64,000 nucleotides of DNA from Amoebidium appalachense (Eukaryota > Ichthyosporea): NCBI GenBank assembly GCA_963693365.1, contig CAVNZM010000003.1, forward strand, positions 12,462,001 through 12,526,000. The letters are read 5' to 3'. A program made the translations under genes and the position numbers. This document shows, one piece after another, positions 28,350-53,495 of the stretch. The notes beneath the pieces are model-generated. The model saw nothing but the letters and a program-made list of their open reading frames with translations. It searched no databases and was not told the DNA's origin. Position 1 is the first letter of the stretch; the number at the start of each line of letters is the position of its first letter.

Positions 28350-28640
28350 TATACGTATGCGTTAGAGGGTTGGAATTATGGATGAGACAACAAAGAGCAA
28401 CAACAAAAACGCCACAAAAAATGAGAAGTGTTCAGGCAGAAGATACTTGAACAGAGCCCATCATCAGGGGGGTTCCTATGCCTCCACAAAAACTCTTTAA
28501 CCTCTCGCACGTGGTTCCCAACCCATACTTTGTTTCAACAGCAATAGGCGAGTCCACCCGTCTTGGCCAAAGACGAGCAGGGTTGTTCAAGGAGCAGCAA
28601 TCTAAGAACACAGAGTCTACAAAATCTGTAAGCAGACAAA
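28349..28640 (-). repeat. Dispersed repeat, subfamily C
   Basis: Shares TTGGAA-ATGGA-GAGACA, CTTGAACAGAGCCCATCATCAG and TATGCCTCCACAAAA blocks with 41926-42090. It shares CCCGTCTTG...AAAGACGAGCAGGGTTG with subfamilies A and B. A poly-G run precedes it, as in other copies. Strand is given for the poly(C)-tail sense. Confidence 0.75.
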
Positions 28641-29329
28641 AACAACGAAAGCATGCAGAGATTTAGAGCATAAGTCGGGCTTCTACAAAGCTCCCCGATT
28701 CCGTAACCTATAGAGAAGGGGAGGGAGGGGGAGGGGAAGGTGGGGAGAGGGGGCGGGGGGAGAAGGGGGGGAGACGGGGAAGGGGGGGGGGGGGGGGGGG
28801 GGGGGGGGCAGCGAGTAGAAGCATCGAGTCTTCATTGATTTGCACGTATGGTACACCGTATATTCACCATGTTGCTTACAGTAATGGCTTAATAAATAAA
28901 CCGAGCAACACACCATGTATAATACTTGTGCACCACAGCAATTTTTTTGCTTGCCAATGCATATCTTTACAAATACATCATAATTTCCGTCTGTATGAGA
29001 CTCTTGCCAGGTTCAGAACATCCTTAGGCTAGACGAGTAATCGAACCAACATACAACCTACACCACTTATGTGAGTGATACACTTTCCTGATCCCCACCC
29101 ACCCACCCACCCACACAATCTATATACACGCAACAAATCCCGACAAATGCCCAATTAAACTACACAAAACTACCACAAACACACGCCCAGGCCCTTTCAT
29201 ACCATTTCACCGAAACTAAGAAACCCCCCCTCTATCGCGCGTCAATCAAAGGTTTTCAGCATATAGCAAGCCCTTGAACAAGATACATTGTTAATCACAC
29301 TTACGAATAAACATACATTCCATACACAT

Positions 29330-29379
<50 letters not shown>

Positions 29380-29690
29380 ATAGTGAGGACATCCGTTTCG
29401 ATGTGATCTATTCGGCGCGCTACATTTGTCAGCCACCCAAAGAAATAGCAGAATACCCCAGAAAATCGGCTCCAAATCATCAGCCCCCCCTTCCCCCCCC
29501 AACTCACACACACAGAACGAAGGTGTATGTGTGTGTGTGTGTAGGACGAGGATTGGGGGGAGAGGGGGGAACAGACAGAGAAAGAGAGAGAGGTTTCCCA
29601 CCTTTCTTTTGGGTGGACGAATGCGTACGTGTGTGTATGTGTGTGTGTGTGTGTGTGTGGGGGGGAGGGGGGGTCTCACATCTTCTATCA

Positions 29691-43017
<13,327 letters not shown>

Positions 43018-45114
43018 GCTGCTTGATTCCTTGCATGTGCAAGGAAAATTCTACGTTAACTGAAATATGTTGTGAGTTAGGAGACAAAGAACAGGCCAAA
43101 GAGGAACTCGCGCACGAGCATTTGGCTGTGTTGGTGGGGGGAGCCGAGGGCTTCTGTGTGCCCCCAGCCCACGAGACTACGGGAGAAAACTGGAAATGAC
43201 AAGAAGGGTACCAACGCTTGGTTAAGGATCTGTCTTAGCTGTTGCTTGCCCCAATTCCTATAGCTGTGGAATGTGAACCGTGTATGTGGGCTTTTCGGCT
43301 GTCTGTCTCCCCACCTAGCCCGTGCGCGTGTATAGTCCCTGTAGCAGGGAAAGTTTACACACGCACGCACAGACTGACACAACCAAATGACACCAAGGCT
43401 GCGGTGGGCTGACGTCAAGATCCTGACAAGTAGATCGGCTCAGATTAGAGATTGCATGCTCGATGGTAACATTTTTTTTTTCTTTTGACTGGATTTATTC
43501 GACGGAAAGATATGCAAGTATGCACGGCATACTGAGAAGACAATAAAAACTTCATGAGTTAACAAGTAACAAGTGCATACTGAGATACCTGAACACTGTG
43601 TGAAAATCATATAAATACTCAATGTGACGACCAACAGAATTCAACAAAAAGTCTAAAGTGTTCACATTGCCAGCCAGTGTAGCAGACACCCGTAGGGAAA
43701 GCTATAGAGGTAACTTAAGCCAAATTTAGATAGACGGCTTGGGATCCGTCTTAGCTTGGAGTGTGCTATGTATGAGAGTAAAGCTCTGATAGCTACCATA
43801 TCGGCTCATACAAATAACAATTAACAGCAGACATTCAAAATCTTGACTATTGTATAAGCACAAATACATTGCATATTTCATACGAATATATGAATGTTGC
43901 AGCCGAGTATCAGACTAATGTCTTTCATCAAATAAACTTTCAGCGATCATCTATGAAGATCTGATTATTTAAATTGTTTTACGCAAATTCGCCGAAAATT
44001 CGAAATGTCAATGCTATCCAATCATAGCACACAAAGTGTGCGATTGGTTCAGCTTGTTTTTATCACAGCCAATTAGAGCATTTTTTGCATAGACCTGTAT
44101 GAGTGAGATTGTCCCACAATCACAAGCATATGAATTTGTACTTGGAGTCATAGGCAGAGACCAGATCCGCCGAGACCCTGCCCGAGCCTCATGGCTCCCC
44201 CTATACTATGCCGCTGATTACGCTCATATATGGTAGCAGAGACAGCCCGACCGCCCTCTGATGGCCTAGCCGCTTTCCACTGCGCACTGCTATGAGCTCC
44301 GAGCTCACTCCCGCCGCCGAGATGTATGAGTGAGATTGTCCCACAATCACAAGCATATGAATTTGTACTTGGAGTCATAGGCAGAGACCAGATCCGCCGA
44401 GACCCTGCCCGAGCCTCATGGCTCCCCCTATACTATGCCGCTGATTACGCTCATATAGACCTTGGGCATTCCAAGCGTGAGAGTCACATGGCCAGTGACC
44501 AACATGAGCCACCTACGGAATCTGCAACTGCTGCACCACATGAGCTTTGCAGAACCGCCCAATATTTAGGAGTATTTTATATGAGTTTTTCATTGTCTTT
44601 TGGATAATTGCTGTTCATTGCACACATCAGGCATCGAGATATGTATGTACTTGACCTTCAGCGGCCCAGGCTGAGGGTTGCATAATGGTGGTTGTTACCG
44701 GTTGCTCTTGTTTATGATACGTAGCCAATCGATATAAAGATTGCTGTGACCAGCAGAAGGCGGCTTAGGCTGTAGTTGGTAGGCTTTGCATGCTCCGTGA
44801 CTCCAGATTTCTGCAAGCTCGTGCCTATATACTTGAAATTCTTCATATATATATTTTCAAAACTTTCAACAAGTTCTATATAACTGTCTATATACCCACT
44901 CTCTATTGTTGGGGTAACTCTGACAAGGCAAGGCATCACGCTCCTTTCACACCAGCCGCCCACGATCATCCAATGAGCAATCGGGGCCATTCCCAATCAT
45001 ATGTCCCTGGCTTTTCGGTGGCTTGCTCCCACGCTAAAGGCTTCCACGCATTACTGTCAACACAGCTGACAGCCTTGTTCGGGTTTGTTTTCACGACTCT
45101 CGCCCACGAAAAAA
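43018..45114. promoter_or_regulatory. Divergent promoter region between T1/WD40 gene (-) and CBM21 gene (+)
   Basis: About 2.1 kb, mostly free of microsatellites. It has three CCAAT motifs within 56 bp: CCAAT 44018-44022, ATTGG 44043-44047 and CCAAT 44069-44073. A 130-bp direct repeat follows (44099-44230 and 44326-44457). No exon was recognised. Promoter role is inferred from gene order and motif clustering, similar to the region at 17272-18436. Confidence 0.45.
44099..44457 (+). repeat. Direct repeat pair of ~130 bp, spacing 227 bp
   Basis: 44099-44230 and 44326-44457 appear identical over about 130 bp, starting TGAGTGAGATTGTCCCACAA and ending GATTACGCTCATATA. The intervening ~95 bp are unique. 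No coding meaning was found. Confidence 0.9.
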
Positions 45115-45815
45115 ATGGAGTCCGCAACCGTTTATGTCGCCAACGCATGCCTCAACGCACAGAGATACAGCGACAACCAAGTTGTATTCTGGTGCCAGGG
45201 TGTTGTTTCGGTAGCGAACCTCTCGTTCGAGAAGGACATAGCGGTGCACTACACCTTCGATAACTGGGCTACAACACAAGTCATTCAGCGCGAATACGCA
45301 CAGACGAACGAGACGAGCCATCGCGACCTATTCCACTTCAACATCGCGCTTCCAACAGACCGTGACACCCCTGTTACCATCCAGTTTGTAGTCTCTTACA
45401 ACGGCGAACATTGGGACAACAACAATGGTCAGAACCATGTTCTGACGGGCTCCGTTCCCTCGCGCACACATGGCGGGCATGTTGTGGTGAATGTCTACAA
45501 GTTCAACCCCATTACCAAGGAGGCATTTGGTGCCGTTCTTGCGCATAAAGCCACCAACGAAAAGACAGTAACTGTGCGTGCGACTTGCAACGGGTGGGCC
45601 ACCACACAGGAATACGAAGCTGATGCTTGCTATGAAGGTGCAAACGGTAACTTTTTCATGTTCAAGTTCCCAATCAAGGCTGACGGGACAAGCTGGAGTA
45701 TGCTGTGCGTATGCGTGATGGCAGCGTGGAGCACTGGGACAACAACGGTGGGAGGAACTTCACTTTCGTTTACGGAAAGCAGTCGGATGCCAACTGCAAC
45801 GCCATTGTGGCATAG
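45115..45815 (+). CDS. Double CBM21 starch/glycogen-binding protein, with an apparent 1-nt frameshift
   Basis: Intronless, unlike its neighbours. It has two CBM21 modules in tandem. Module 1 shows GVVSVANLSFEKDIAVHYTF, DNWATTQ and EHWDNNNGQN. Module 2 shows a comparable lead, CNGWATTQEY, and FKFPIKADG. After that the raw frame turns to non-family sequence and ends at 45831. Shifting frame at the G run 45685-45687 gives LEYAVRMRDG and EHWDNNGGRN, the expected CBM21 end, and a stop at 45813-45815. One missing G would explain this. No PP1-binding RVxF motif and no signal peptide are seen, so it is probably a cytosolic polysaccharide-binding protein and not a typical PP1 targeting subunit. The start has an A-rich context (AAAAAATGG). 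A poly-A signal AATAAA lies at 46007-46012. Confidence 0.85.
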
Positions 45816-46626
45816 GCCACCCGCTCCTTAGACTACATTTTTCAAAGTTTTTTTCGCCCGTAACACGAATGAATGGATATCAAGTAGAGCTAGGCACGTG
45901 TATGTGTAGTTCAAGCAACAGTGTAGGTTATTGTACTGTGGAGTGCACCAGTTACTGACAATTGATTTGTCGCTGATAATGCCACACCGCATTTCATTTT
46001 GTTTTTAATAAACTCTAAAAGCGAAATAATCAACCCACCGGGCAAAATCTATGCAATTTGGGCATGTACTTAATCAGAATTCTATAGTTACAACTTTGTG
46101 CAGTCTAGGAGAGCCATGCTCGAATGGCCTTCTGCACTATCTATAAAAACTTTGGCAGATAAAACAATGCATTCGATATTGAATGGGACCCGTGTGTTGG
46201 CAAAAATCTGGCACTACACAAATACCACTGCCGGATGCAGCATCATGACAAATTTAAAGTGAATACAGATTCCATATGCATTGGCGCACACAGCAATGCA
46301 CATTGCACAGCCCTACACGTATCTGAAAAAAGTAAACATAATGGCAACACAAGAGCACACACGCCAGCCGTGCCTGAATATAAAAGTGGGGTGCACACCC
46401 CGCGTGTTAGAAGTTACATAGTTGTGGCACAAACCCTCACACATGCAAAACACGAACCCTAACGGTGGGTCGCGCATATTGAATTTAGTTAGACACTCCC
46501 GTACAAAATGCCATTGTATATCCCTATTGCTTCGCTATTTCTATTGGATTACCGGACCGGTAAGGGAATGCAGGGACACCCAACAGTGGCAGTTGCTTGT
46601 TGGTGCAAACATACGAGGGCGGGGGA

Positions 46627-46665
<39 letters not shown>

Positions 46666-47084
46666 GCACATGCACAAGCAGGCGGACACGCGCACGCGCG
46701 CACACACACATGCAAGCACACGCGCAACACGCATACACATATGCACGCGCACACACACACACGCATGTTCACGCTAACGAGTATGTGCACACGGCACGCG
46801 CACGCGCGCGCACACGCACGCACATGCACACACACGCCGTTGGTCAGTCACCATCAACTTCTGCCCGTAACCTTCGACAAACGGCCGTGTCAGCGGAACA
46901 AGACCCTAATAGCTTAAGGCAAAGATTTTAAGCTATCAGCTACCAACATATAATAGAAGCATGTGTGGTCGTTATACACAGCAAACCACGTACAATGTCC
47001 CCGACACGTGGGGATTATGATTATAGAGATCCAAACGGCCCAGTTATTCCCCCCCCCTTTTTTTTGTGTGTGTGTGTATGTGTT

Positions 47085-47120
<36 letters not shown>

Positions 47121-47757
47121 AGATTCTGGAGAGAAGTAGGACGGGGGGAGGGGTAGGGGGCCTTCTGGGGGGAAGGTGATGGTGGTGGTGGGGTGGGGGG
47201 GGGGGGGGGGGGGGGGGGCAGGACCGGGGCAAGGGGGGGGGGGGGGAGGGGGGGGGGGAGGGGGAGGGAGGGAAGCAGGATCGGGGGGGAAGGGGGGGGG
47301 GGAGGGGGGAAGGGGTCTGGCATCATCAGCCTCCCATTAAATGAATCAAACTCAGAAGTCTAAGCCTTGGATTTGCCAGGCCAGCCGGCTGCATAAAGAT
47401 TTACATTTTGACGCTGAAGAAATTCATCTTCTAGGAATCAGCATTAACCCAGTGCGAGCAGTTACTTGCTAGGCTACGGCATCATATTTACACCAAGAAT
47501 CGTCTTTCTCTGGTAGGTTTTTTTTTTTTTTGGCACACTGTCAGGTTATATATCACGGAAGCAACTACATAAATCTACACACGTACATGTTGCCATTCAT
47601 AGTACTGAAGTGTTTTGTTTGATGATGTTACCGACATTATTCACTGAGTTACGTAGATTCATCCCTTGACGGACAATGGAGTGAGTTGGCTGCTAGGGCC
47701 AGTATCTTGTGTTTATCGTTTGTGTGGCTTGCGTGCATAGGTCTCTAAGAATTTAAC
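45816..47757. other. Convergent intergenic region between CBM21 and globin genes
   Basis: Contains the CBM21 3' UTR, unique sequence to about 46600, a G run with purine-pyrimidine alternating (CA/CG) sequence at 46670-46850, and G-rich sequence at 47090-47320. Open frames of 60-170 codons are repeat translations. No gene was recognised. Confidence 0.6.
46007..46012 (+). promoter_or_regulatory. Polyadenylation signal of the CBM21 gene
   Basis: Canonical AATAAA, 192 bp after the CBM21 stop codon, in a T-rich context on the same strand. Confidence 0.6.
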
Positions 47758-49415
47758 TTAGGAGATTGAGCACTCTCCGCCCTTCTTGTTGTTTTCGTAC
47801 TCGACCAGCCCCACCATGGCCATGGTCAGCAGGTGCATGGCTCGTTTCCACCGCATACGGCTCTCGTCTGTTTGTAGGAATGTGTTTGTTTAGCGTGGGT
47901 AGGTTGGCGAGTAGAAAAACACGTGCCGTGTGTGTGTGTGTGTGTGACACGCACAGGCAAAAATGTTTGTGACAGTTTTGTGTTTCTGTTTTAAGTTTTT
48001 TTTTGGGAAAGAGATGGATGGGAACGATTGGTTGGCCGGGAAGGAGGTGAGGGCCGGACCGGGGGGGAGAGGGGGGGGGTGAGGGGGGGGGGGGGGGGTA
48101 TTTGGAGGAAGGGGTATGAGAGGGGGGGGGGGGGGGGGATTTGGAGGAAGGGGGAAGGGTATGAGAGGAGGGGGAGGGGGGGGGGGGGGGGTAATGAAGC
48201 AAGCTTTTTTTTGTGTGTGTGGAGGGGGGGGGGGGGGGGGGGAGGGAATGAGGGGGGAGTTGAGGAAGGGGGAGGAGGGGAAGATATTTTGAGCTTTTTG
48301 AATTTTCTTAGCTGATCCTCGACATCGGCCTCTTGGCATTCCTATCATCCCCATTCGTACGTATCTTCACGCTGCTTGGGCTTATCTCCCCCCCGCCCCC
48401 CCGCCCCCACATACACACATCCCACTTCACATCTACCATTCCCAAACTTTCCCACCCCCACCAGTTTTCCTTTCAGTGCCCAATGTGGATTTTATTGATC
48501 GACCCAGCCTGACCGGGGTGCAGTAGTATGGTGCATATACAAATGGAGGGGAGGGGGGGGAGGGGGGAGGAGTAGGAGGAGGGAGAAGGGGGGGGGGGGG
48601 GGAGGGGGGGAGGATGAAGAAGAGGATGGACGCTGATACGGCTGGTAGCATACACAACTTATCTGATCAATTGCACCAAGCCGTATGTACATGCTGAGGT
48701 GTAAAGGATAAACGGGAAAATTGATAAGGGGTTGATGTCGTGGGTGAACGTGAGTGTTTTTTTACCCATGGGAGGAGCCCCAATGGGGGGGGTGGGGGGT
48801 GGGGGGGGGGGTGGGGAGGGAGGACGGAACTTCTGAAGGAAGAATGGAGGGAGAACGAGACACAGTGGGTGTGTGCCTGAGGGCAAAAGGGGGGAGGGAG
48901 GTAAGTTGGGGGGGAGGGGGAGGGTAGCGAGGGTTAGTTCAAAAAGAGTAGCTGAAAAGAAGAGGTGCGGTGGGTGGGGCCGGGGGGGAGGGGAGGGGGG
49001 GGGGTGGGGGGGTGGGGGGGAGGGTTGGTTCAAGCAGAAAGTCAACGGTAGATACATATATAAAGCAGAATGCAAGGGTTTTGGGATACGGGGGGGATGC
49101 GTACCATCGAACCTCTCTGCGCCCAGGTCACCCAGGGTGATGACCATGGTGTTGCTGAACTCATGGAACATCTCGGCTGTCACTCCCATGCGCGCATGCG
49201 ACTTGGCTACTGCACGCAGTTGCGCCTCTGTGTGCAAAGAGTATGCAAAAGGTTAACGGTTATGGGTGTTGCAGTGTGCACACGGTGGCCTCTTTTCCCT
49301 GATTGTAGTTCAATTGGGGTCCTTTGACTGATTGATTGTGCTGGTTCGTGATAATATGGTAGAGTGTGGGCCAGGAGGAGGGGTGATGGGGTAGTGGTGG
49401 TGATGATGATGGAGA

Positions 49416-49489
<74 letters not shown>

Positions 49490-50474
49490 GGATGGAAGGA
49501 GGCAGGGAGGGTGCACGGAAACTGGGTACACCCGGGGGAAGAGGGAGGGGGTAGGGGTTGGGGGGGGGGGGGGGTTGGGGGGGGGGGCAGAAGGTCATAA
49601 TAAATAAATCGGCAGGGAGACGGGAAGAGTCTCAGAAGAGTGGGGTGTGGGTGGTAGTTGGGGGGGGAGGGGGGGAGGGGGGAAGGGGGGGGGGGGGGGA
49701 GAATACGTAAGGTTTTTACGAAATGCAATAACCGTTTATGCAACAAAACCATGGTAGTCTATGAATAAACCGGAAACACGAAGGTAATGCAGGGTGTATG
49801 ATTTTCACGTTCGAAGATGCCATGCAACCGTTTAACAAGGAAATGCATCTGATCATCGGACATACAACACCACACATATTAGGATACGTGCATAAGTAAG
49901 TCTGGATATGTCATTATTTTCTTTCTTTCTTTCTTTCTTTCTTTTTTTTCCCTTGCACACGAACTAGCCGGTAAACTAATATATAATGAGCACCCATGTA
50001 TCAGGTAAGCATCGATTACCACTACGCATAATACATTCCAAGTATGCATCAACACCGTCACTTTTTCACCGATATATCATGGGTATTAGTTGGGTGGCCC
50101 ACCCAGCTTGTCGGGCCTGTCCACCAATGCAATAACCTGCTGCAGTGCCCCGTATACGGCCTTGCCCTGCAGATCCATCCGCCCCTATCCACCCCACCTT
50201 GCACACATGAGTATTATTTCTACCTAGTTTAGCCCAATGCTTGGTATTTTCCATCAATAACCACATCAGATTTGGTTCTGCTTAGCTTAGCCCGGCTCCT
50301 GGTTTATTCGCTGCCCCCTCCTCCACGTGGCATGAAGGAATCCGTTGCTATGCTTTCCATATTTCAACAAAATCCAAAATATTAGTATCTGCTCTGTCCC
50401 CCCCCCCCCCCCCCCCTCCCTAACCCCCTCCCTAACCCCACCCAACCCACCCACCCACTTACCCCCTCCCCAAC

Positions 50475-50505
<31 letters not shown>

Positions 50506-50514
50506 GCTTTTTTT

Positions 50515-50575
<61 letters not shown>

Positions 50576-53028
50576 CACACACACACACACACACACAGGC
50601 CCATGCACACGCACACACGCACACACGCACCCATACAGGCTTACACGTACACCTTGTCACCAATTTTCATCATGCCCCCTCTCCCCCTCCTCCGGCCCCT
50701 CCTCCCCCAACCCACCCACCCACCCACCCCACCCCACAGAAAATCACACCTCCCCATCCTCCCACCACACCTTACCCTAATACCCGACTCCCCTACTCAC
50801 CTGGAACACGTCCTTAGCCTCTGGGCAAGTCTTGAAGTACCTGGCGTAGAATGCACTGAGGAACCTGTCCCTGTCCTCGGTGGCAATCTCCCAGTCGCGC
50901 CTCAGCTTAGGCTTGTCGTCCTTGAGGGCCTTGCGCAGCCACTTGGGCATGCCGGCACTCTTGAACTGGATGTCCTCCATCAGCGACTGCAGCAGCTTGC
51001 TGACCTGTGTGGATAGTGGGGGTTGTTAGCTTAATTTCTTTGGTGTGTGCAGAGGTGGTAGGCACGATTGTGTGTGTGTGTGTGTATCTTGCTGACCTGC
51101 GCATGGTGGGGCGTTATGAAGCTTGATTTGCTTGTGTAGAGGTAGTGTGGTGGATGGTGAGTTTGTGTATATCTACTTCAATCAGATGTGAAGGGGTGGG
51201 TGGTGTGTTGATCATAGTAGTTGATTTGTGTTTGTATCGTAAGTGTGAGTTAAAAATTGTTTGTGTTTGGGATATACCATACATTTTCAATCACTTGGTT
51301 GCTTTGATAGGGCATGAGGGGGGGAGAGGGGTGCGAGAGGGGGGGGGGGGGGGGGGGGGGGGGGGGAAGGCAAGGGCATCTGCGTGCGTTTGTGTGTTGA
51401 GGGTACGAAGTGGGGGGGGGGGGGGGGGGGGGGGGAGAGGGGGGGGGGGGGGGGGGGGGGGGGCAGGGACATCTGCGTGTGTTTGCGTGTTGAGGGTACG
51501 AAGTGGGGGTGGGGGGGGGGGGGGGAGGTGGGGGGAAGGTGGAGGGGGCGCGGGAGGGGGGGGGGGGGGGAGGGGGGGGATTTACTCGTGTGTTGGTGTG
51601 TCAAGGGGAGGGGGGATGGAGAAGGGGGTGGTTGTGCTTAAGCAGGTTAATAGGTATATGTGGGGGGTGGGTGGGGGGGTGGGGGGGGGGTAAACAACGG
51701 ACAGGGAGGCAGAGCGGGGAGAAAAAAAAAGAGGGGGGGAGGGGAAGGGGACCTAACCAGTGTGTAGGCATTCTCCCAAGCAGTCTGCATGGCAGGGGTC
51801 CAGTCAGCGCCGATGCGCTCTGCAATGGCAGCAATGAGTGCTTTCCCGAATGCATCGAACATCTCAGCAGTGACGCCAATGTGCACGTGAGTGGCTGCCA
51901 GTTCTTGCATCTGGTCGCGGAGTTGCTCCCCGTTGTCGAGGTACTGCATCATGCGGGAGAGTGCACCGGACATGGCGCGGGTTTGGTGGAAGGTGTTGTT
52001 GTTGAACATCAGCTTGGTCTGCGGGTGGAAACAAAAGAAACGTAAGTTAACAAGTGATGGTGGTGGATAGCATCGAGGTGGTTGAGGTGGGTGAAAAGGT
52101 GCAAGGTGTCGGTGGTGGGGTTGGGGGGGGGGAAGGGGAGGAAGGGGGGGAAGGGGGGGGGGGGGGGGGGTTTGGGGTTGGTAAGATGGTGAGTGTCCAC
52201 GTGCAAAAAACCTGTGACGGGGATTGGCTAAGTATCTGGAACACGAAATGCTAAAATGCTTCTGTGGTGTTTAGGTGCATTTTGGGGCAAGCTACGGACT
52301 CTCCAGGAATGAATTTTTTGGTATTATTTCCATTGACCTTTCCTTGTACAGCATTTTTTCCTTGCCGTGTATGCCCATATACGATCCCAATCAAATTCAA
52401 TACTAGTAGCTCCAGGTTTTTTCGCTGGTGACCTTACGTTCACCCTCTTCCCCGTCCCCTACACCATCCTCCCAATGCTCCCCCCCCCCCCCCCCCCCCC
52501 CCCCCATCCCATCCTCCCAGTCCCCCCCCCCACCCCACACCGCCACACGTGCCAACATGCACACATACACACACAAAGAAACCCCGCTAACAACCCCACC
52601 TCTCCTTTGCATGCATCCCAACCAACCCCTCCCCTCCCCCCATCCCCCCCCCCCCCCCCCCCCAACTTCCCCCTATGCTTGTGTGAACATCCCCCCCCCC
52701 CCCCCCCCCCCCCCCCCTTTAGTTAGATTGCACTGTGTGCCCCTGGTTCCCGATGCTAGTGTTTATGCTTGTTAGAAGCGTTGATAGTGTGATGTGCAGG
52801 CGGGCGGGCGGGCGGATGGGGAGGTGTGGGAGAGGGGGCGGGAGGGGGGGGGGGGGGAAGAGAGAGGGGGAAGGGGTGAGGGGAGGGGGGGGGGAAAGGG
52901 GGGGAAGTAGGTATTAAGAAAATGAGGCCGAGCTTGAGAGATGAAGGGGTGTGTGTGTGTGGGGGGGGGGGGGGGGGGGGGGAGGGGGGGAGAGATGGAG
53001 GGGGTGAGGGGTGAGGGGTGAGAGGGAA

Positions 53029-53067
<39 letters not shown>

Positions 53068-53495
53068 GATGTAGATTCAGTCGTGTGGCATAATGATTAT
53101 GACGGTTTGGAGATATTCCACGGATATTGCTTGTATGCATGCGTGCCAAAAAAGGGGAAAATATCATCATTCTGCATACTTAGTAACAAGATTTCGAGCC
53201 ATTTTGGAGGAGTGGGAAGAGGAAAGGTGCTCACCTCAGGCATCATTATAAACAGCTTGTTGTAGAACGACTCGACCAACTCAGCCACAGGGGTGACGGA
53301 CTTTGATTTCTTCTCACTGATAGCCAGCTGCCACGTGTGCTGGACAACACGCTTGTGCTCACTCTGCAACATCTGAACGAGAACAGCGTCTGCACTGTCC
53401 AGACTTCCCCTGTCAAGGCTTGGCCCCCGTGCACTTACAAACTTGCTGCTGCCATTACCGAAACTGCCACCGCTTTTTCCTGAGCCCGTAGACAT
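47758..53495 (-). CDS. Two-domain globin with C-terminal CaaX-like motif, 6 exons
   Basis: A 346-aa protein with two globin folds. Exons: 53235-53495, 51758-52018, 50801-51004, 50103-50184, 49105-49227, 47758-47867 (1041 nt; phases 0,0,0,1,1). Residues 1-35 are a Gly/Ser-rich leader. Domain 1 (about 40-175) has CD1 Phe92, E7 Gln99 and the proximal His131 (AATHVHIGVTAEMF). Domain 2 (about 210-335) has CD1 Phe241, E7 Gln248 and proximal His280 (AKSHARMGVTAEMF). Gln at E7 is common in protist, bacterial and nerve-type globins. The C-terminus ...GGECSIS fits a Cys-aliphatic-aliphatic-X farnesylation motif only loosely (Ser at a1). Haem binding and O2/NO chemistry are expected from the family; membrane anchoring is inference. 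Exon 3's acceptor edge is duplicated upstream. Confidence 0.9.
49419..49488 (+). repeat. 70-nt poly-G tract (longest seen)
   Basis: Uninterrupted G run in a globin intron (poly-C in the transcript). Confidence 0.95.
51088..51150 (-). repeat. Diverged copy of the globin exon 3 acceptor region
   Basis: CTTGCTGACCTGCGCATGGTGGGG...AGCTTGATTTGCTTGTGTAGAGGTAGT resembles the true boundary at 50997-51060, CTTGCTGACCTGTGTGGATAGTGGGG...AGCTTAATTTCTTTGGTGTGTGCAGAGGTGGT. It contains the CAG/GTCAGCAAG acceptor on the coding strand. Confidence 0.75.

Larger units (their letters stand above)
26866..29690. other. Convergent intergenic region with (AC)n and a subfamily C repeat
   Basis: Region between the carrier stop and the stop of the T1/WD40 gene. 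It contains an (AC)n array (27025-27104), T-rich and poly-C/T sequence at 27340-27660, G-rich (GGT)n sequence at 28110-28350, a dispersed-repeat copy at 28349-28640 and A/T-balanced unique sequence at 28830-29280. No gene was recognised. Confidence 0.6.

Noticed and set aside
29370-29500. Minus-strand segment reading DDLEPIFWGILLFLWVADK after the WD40 exon
   Set aside because: No matching acceptor and phase, and the WD40 gene can end at the stop at 29691-29693; left as possible 3' UTR.
46235-46480. 75-codon plus-strand open frame in unique sequence
   Set aside because: No motif, no splice context and no similarity recognised; length is within chance expectation.
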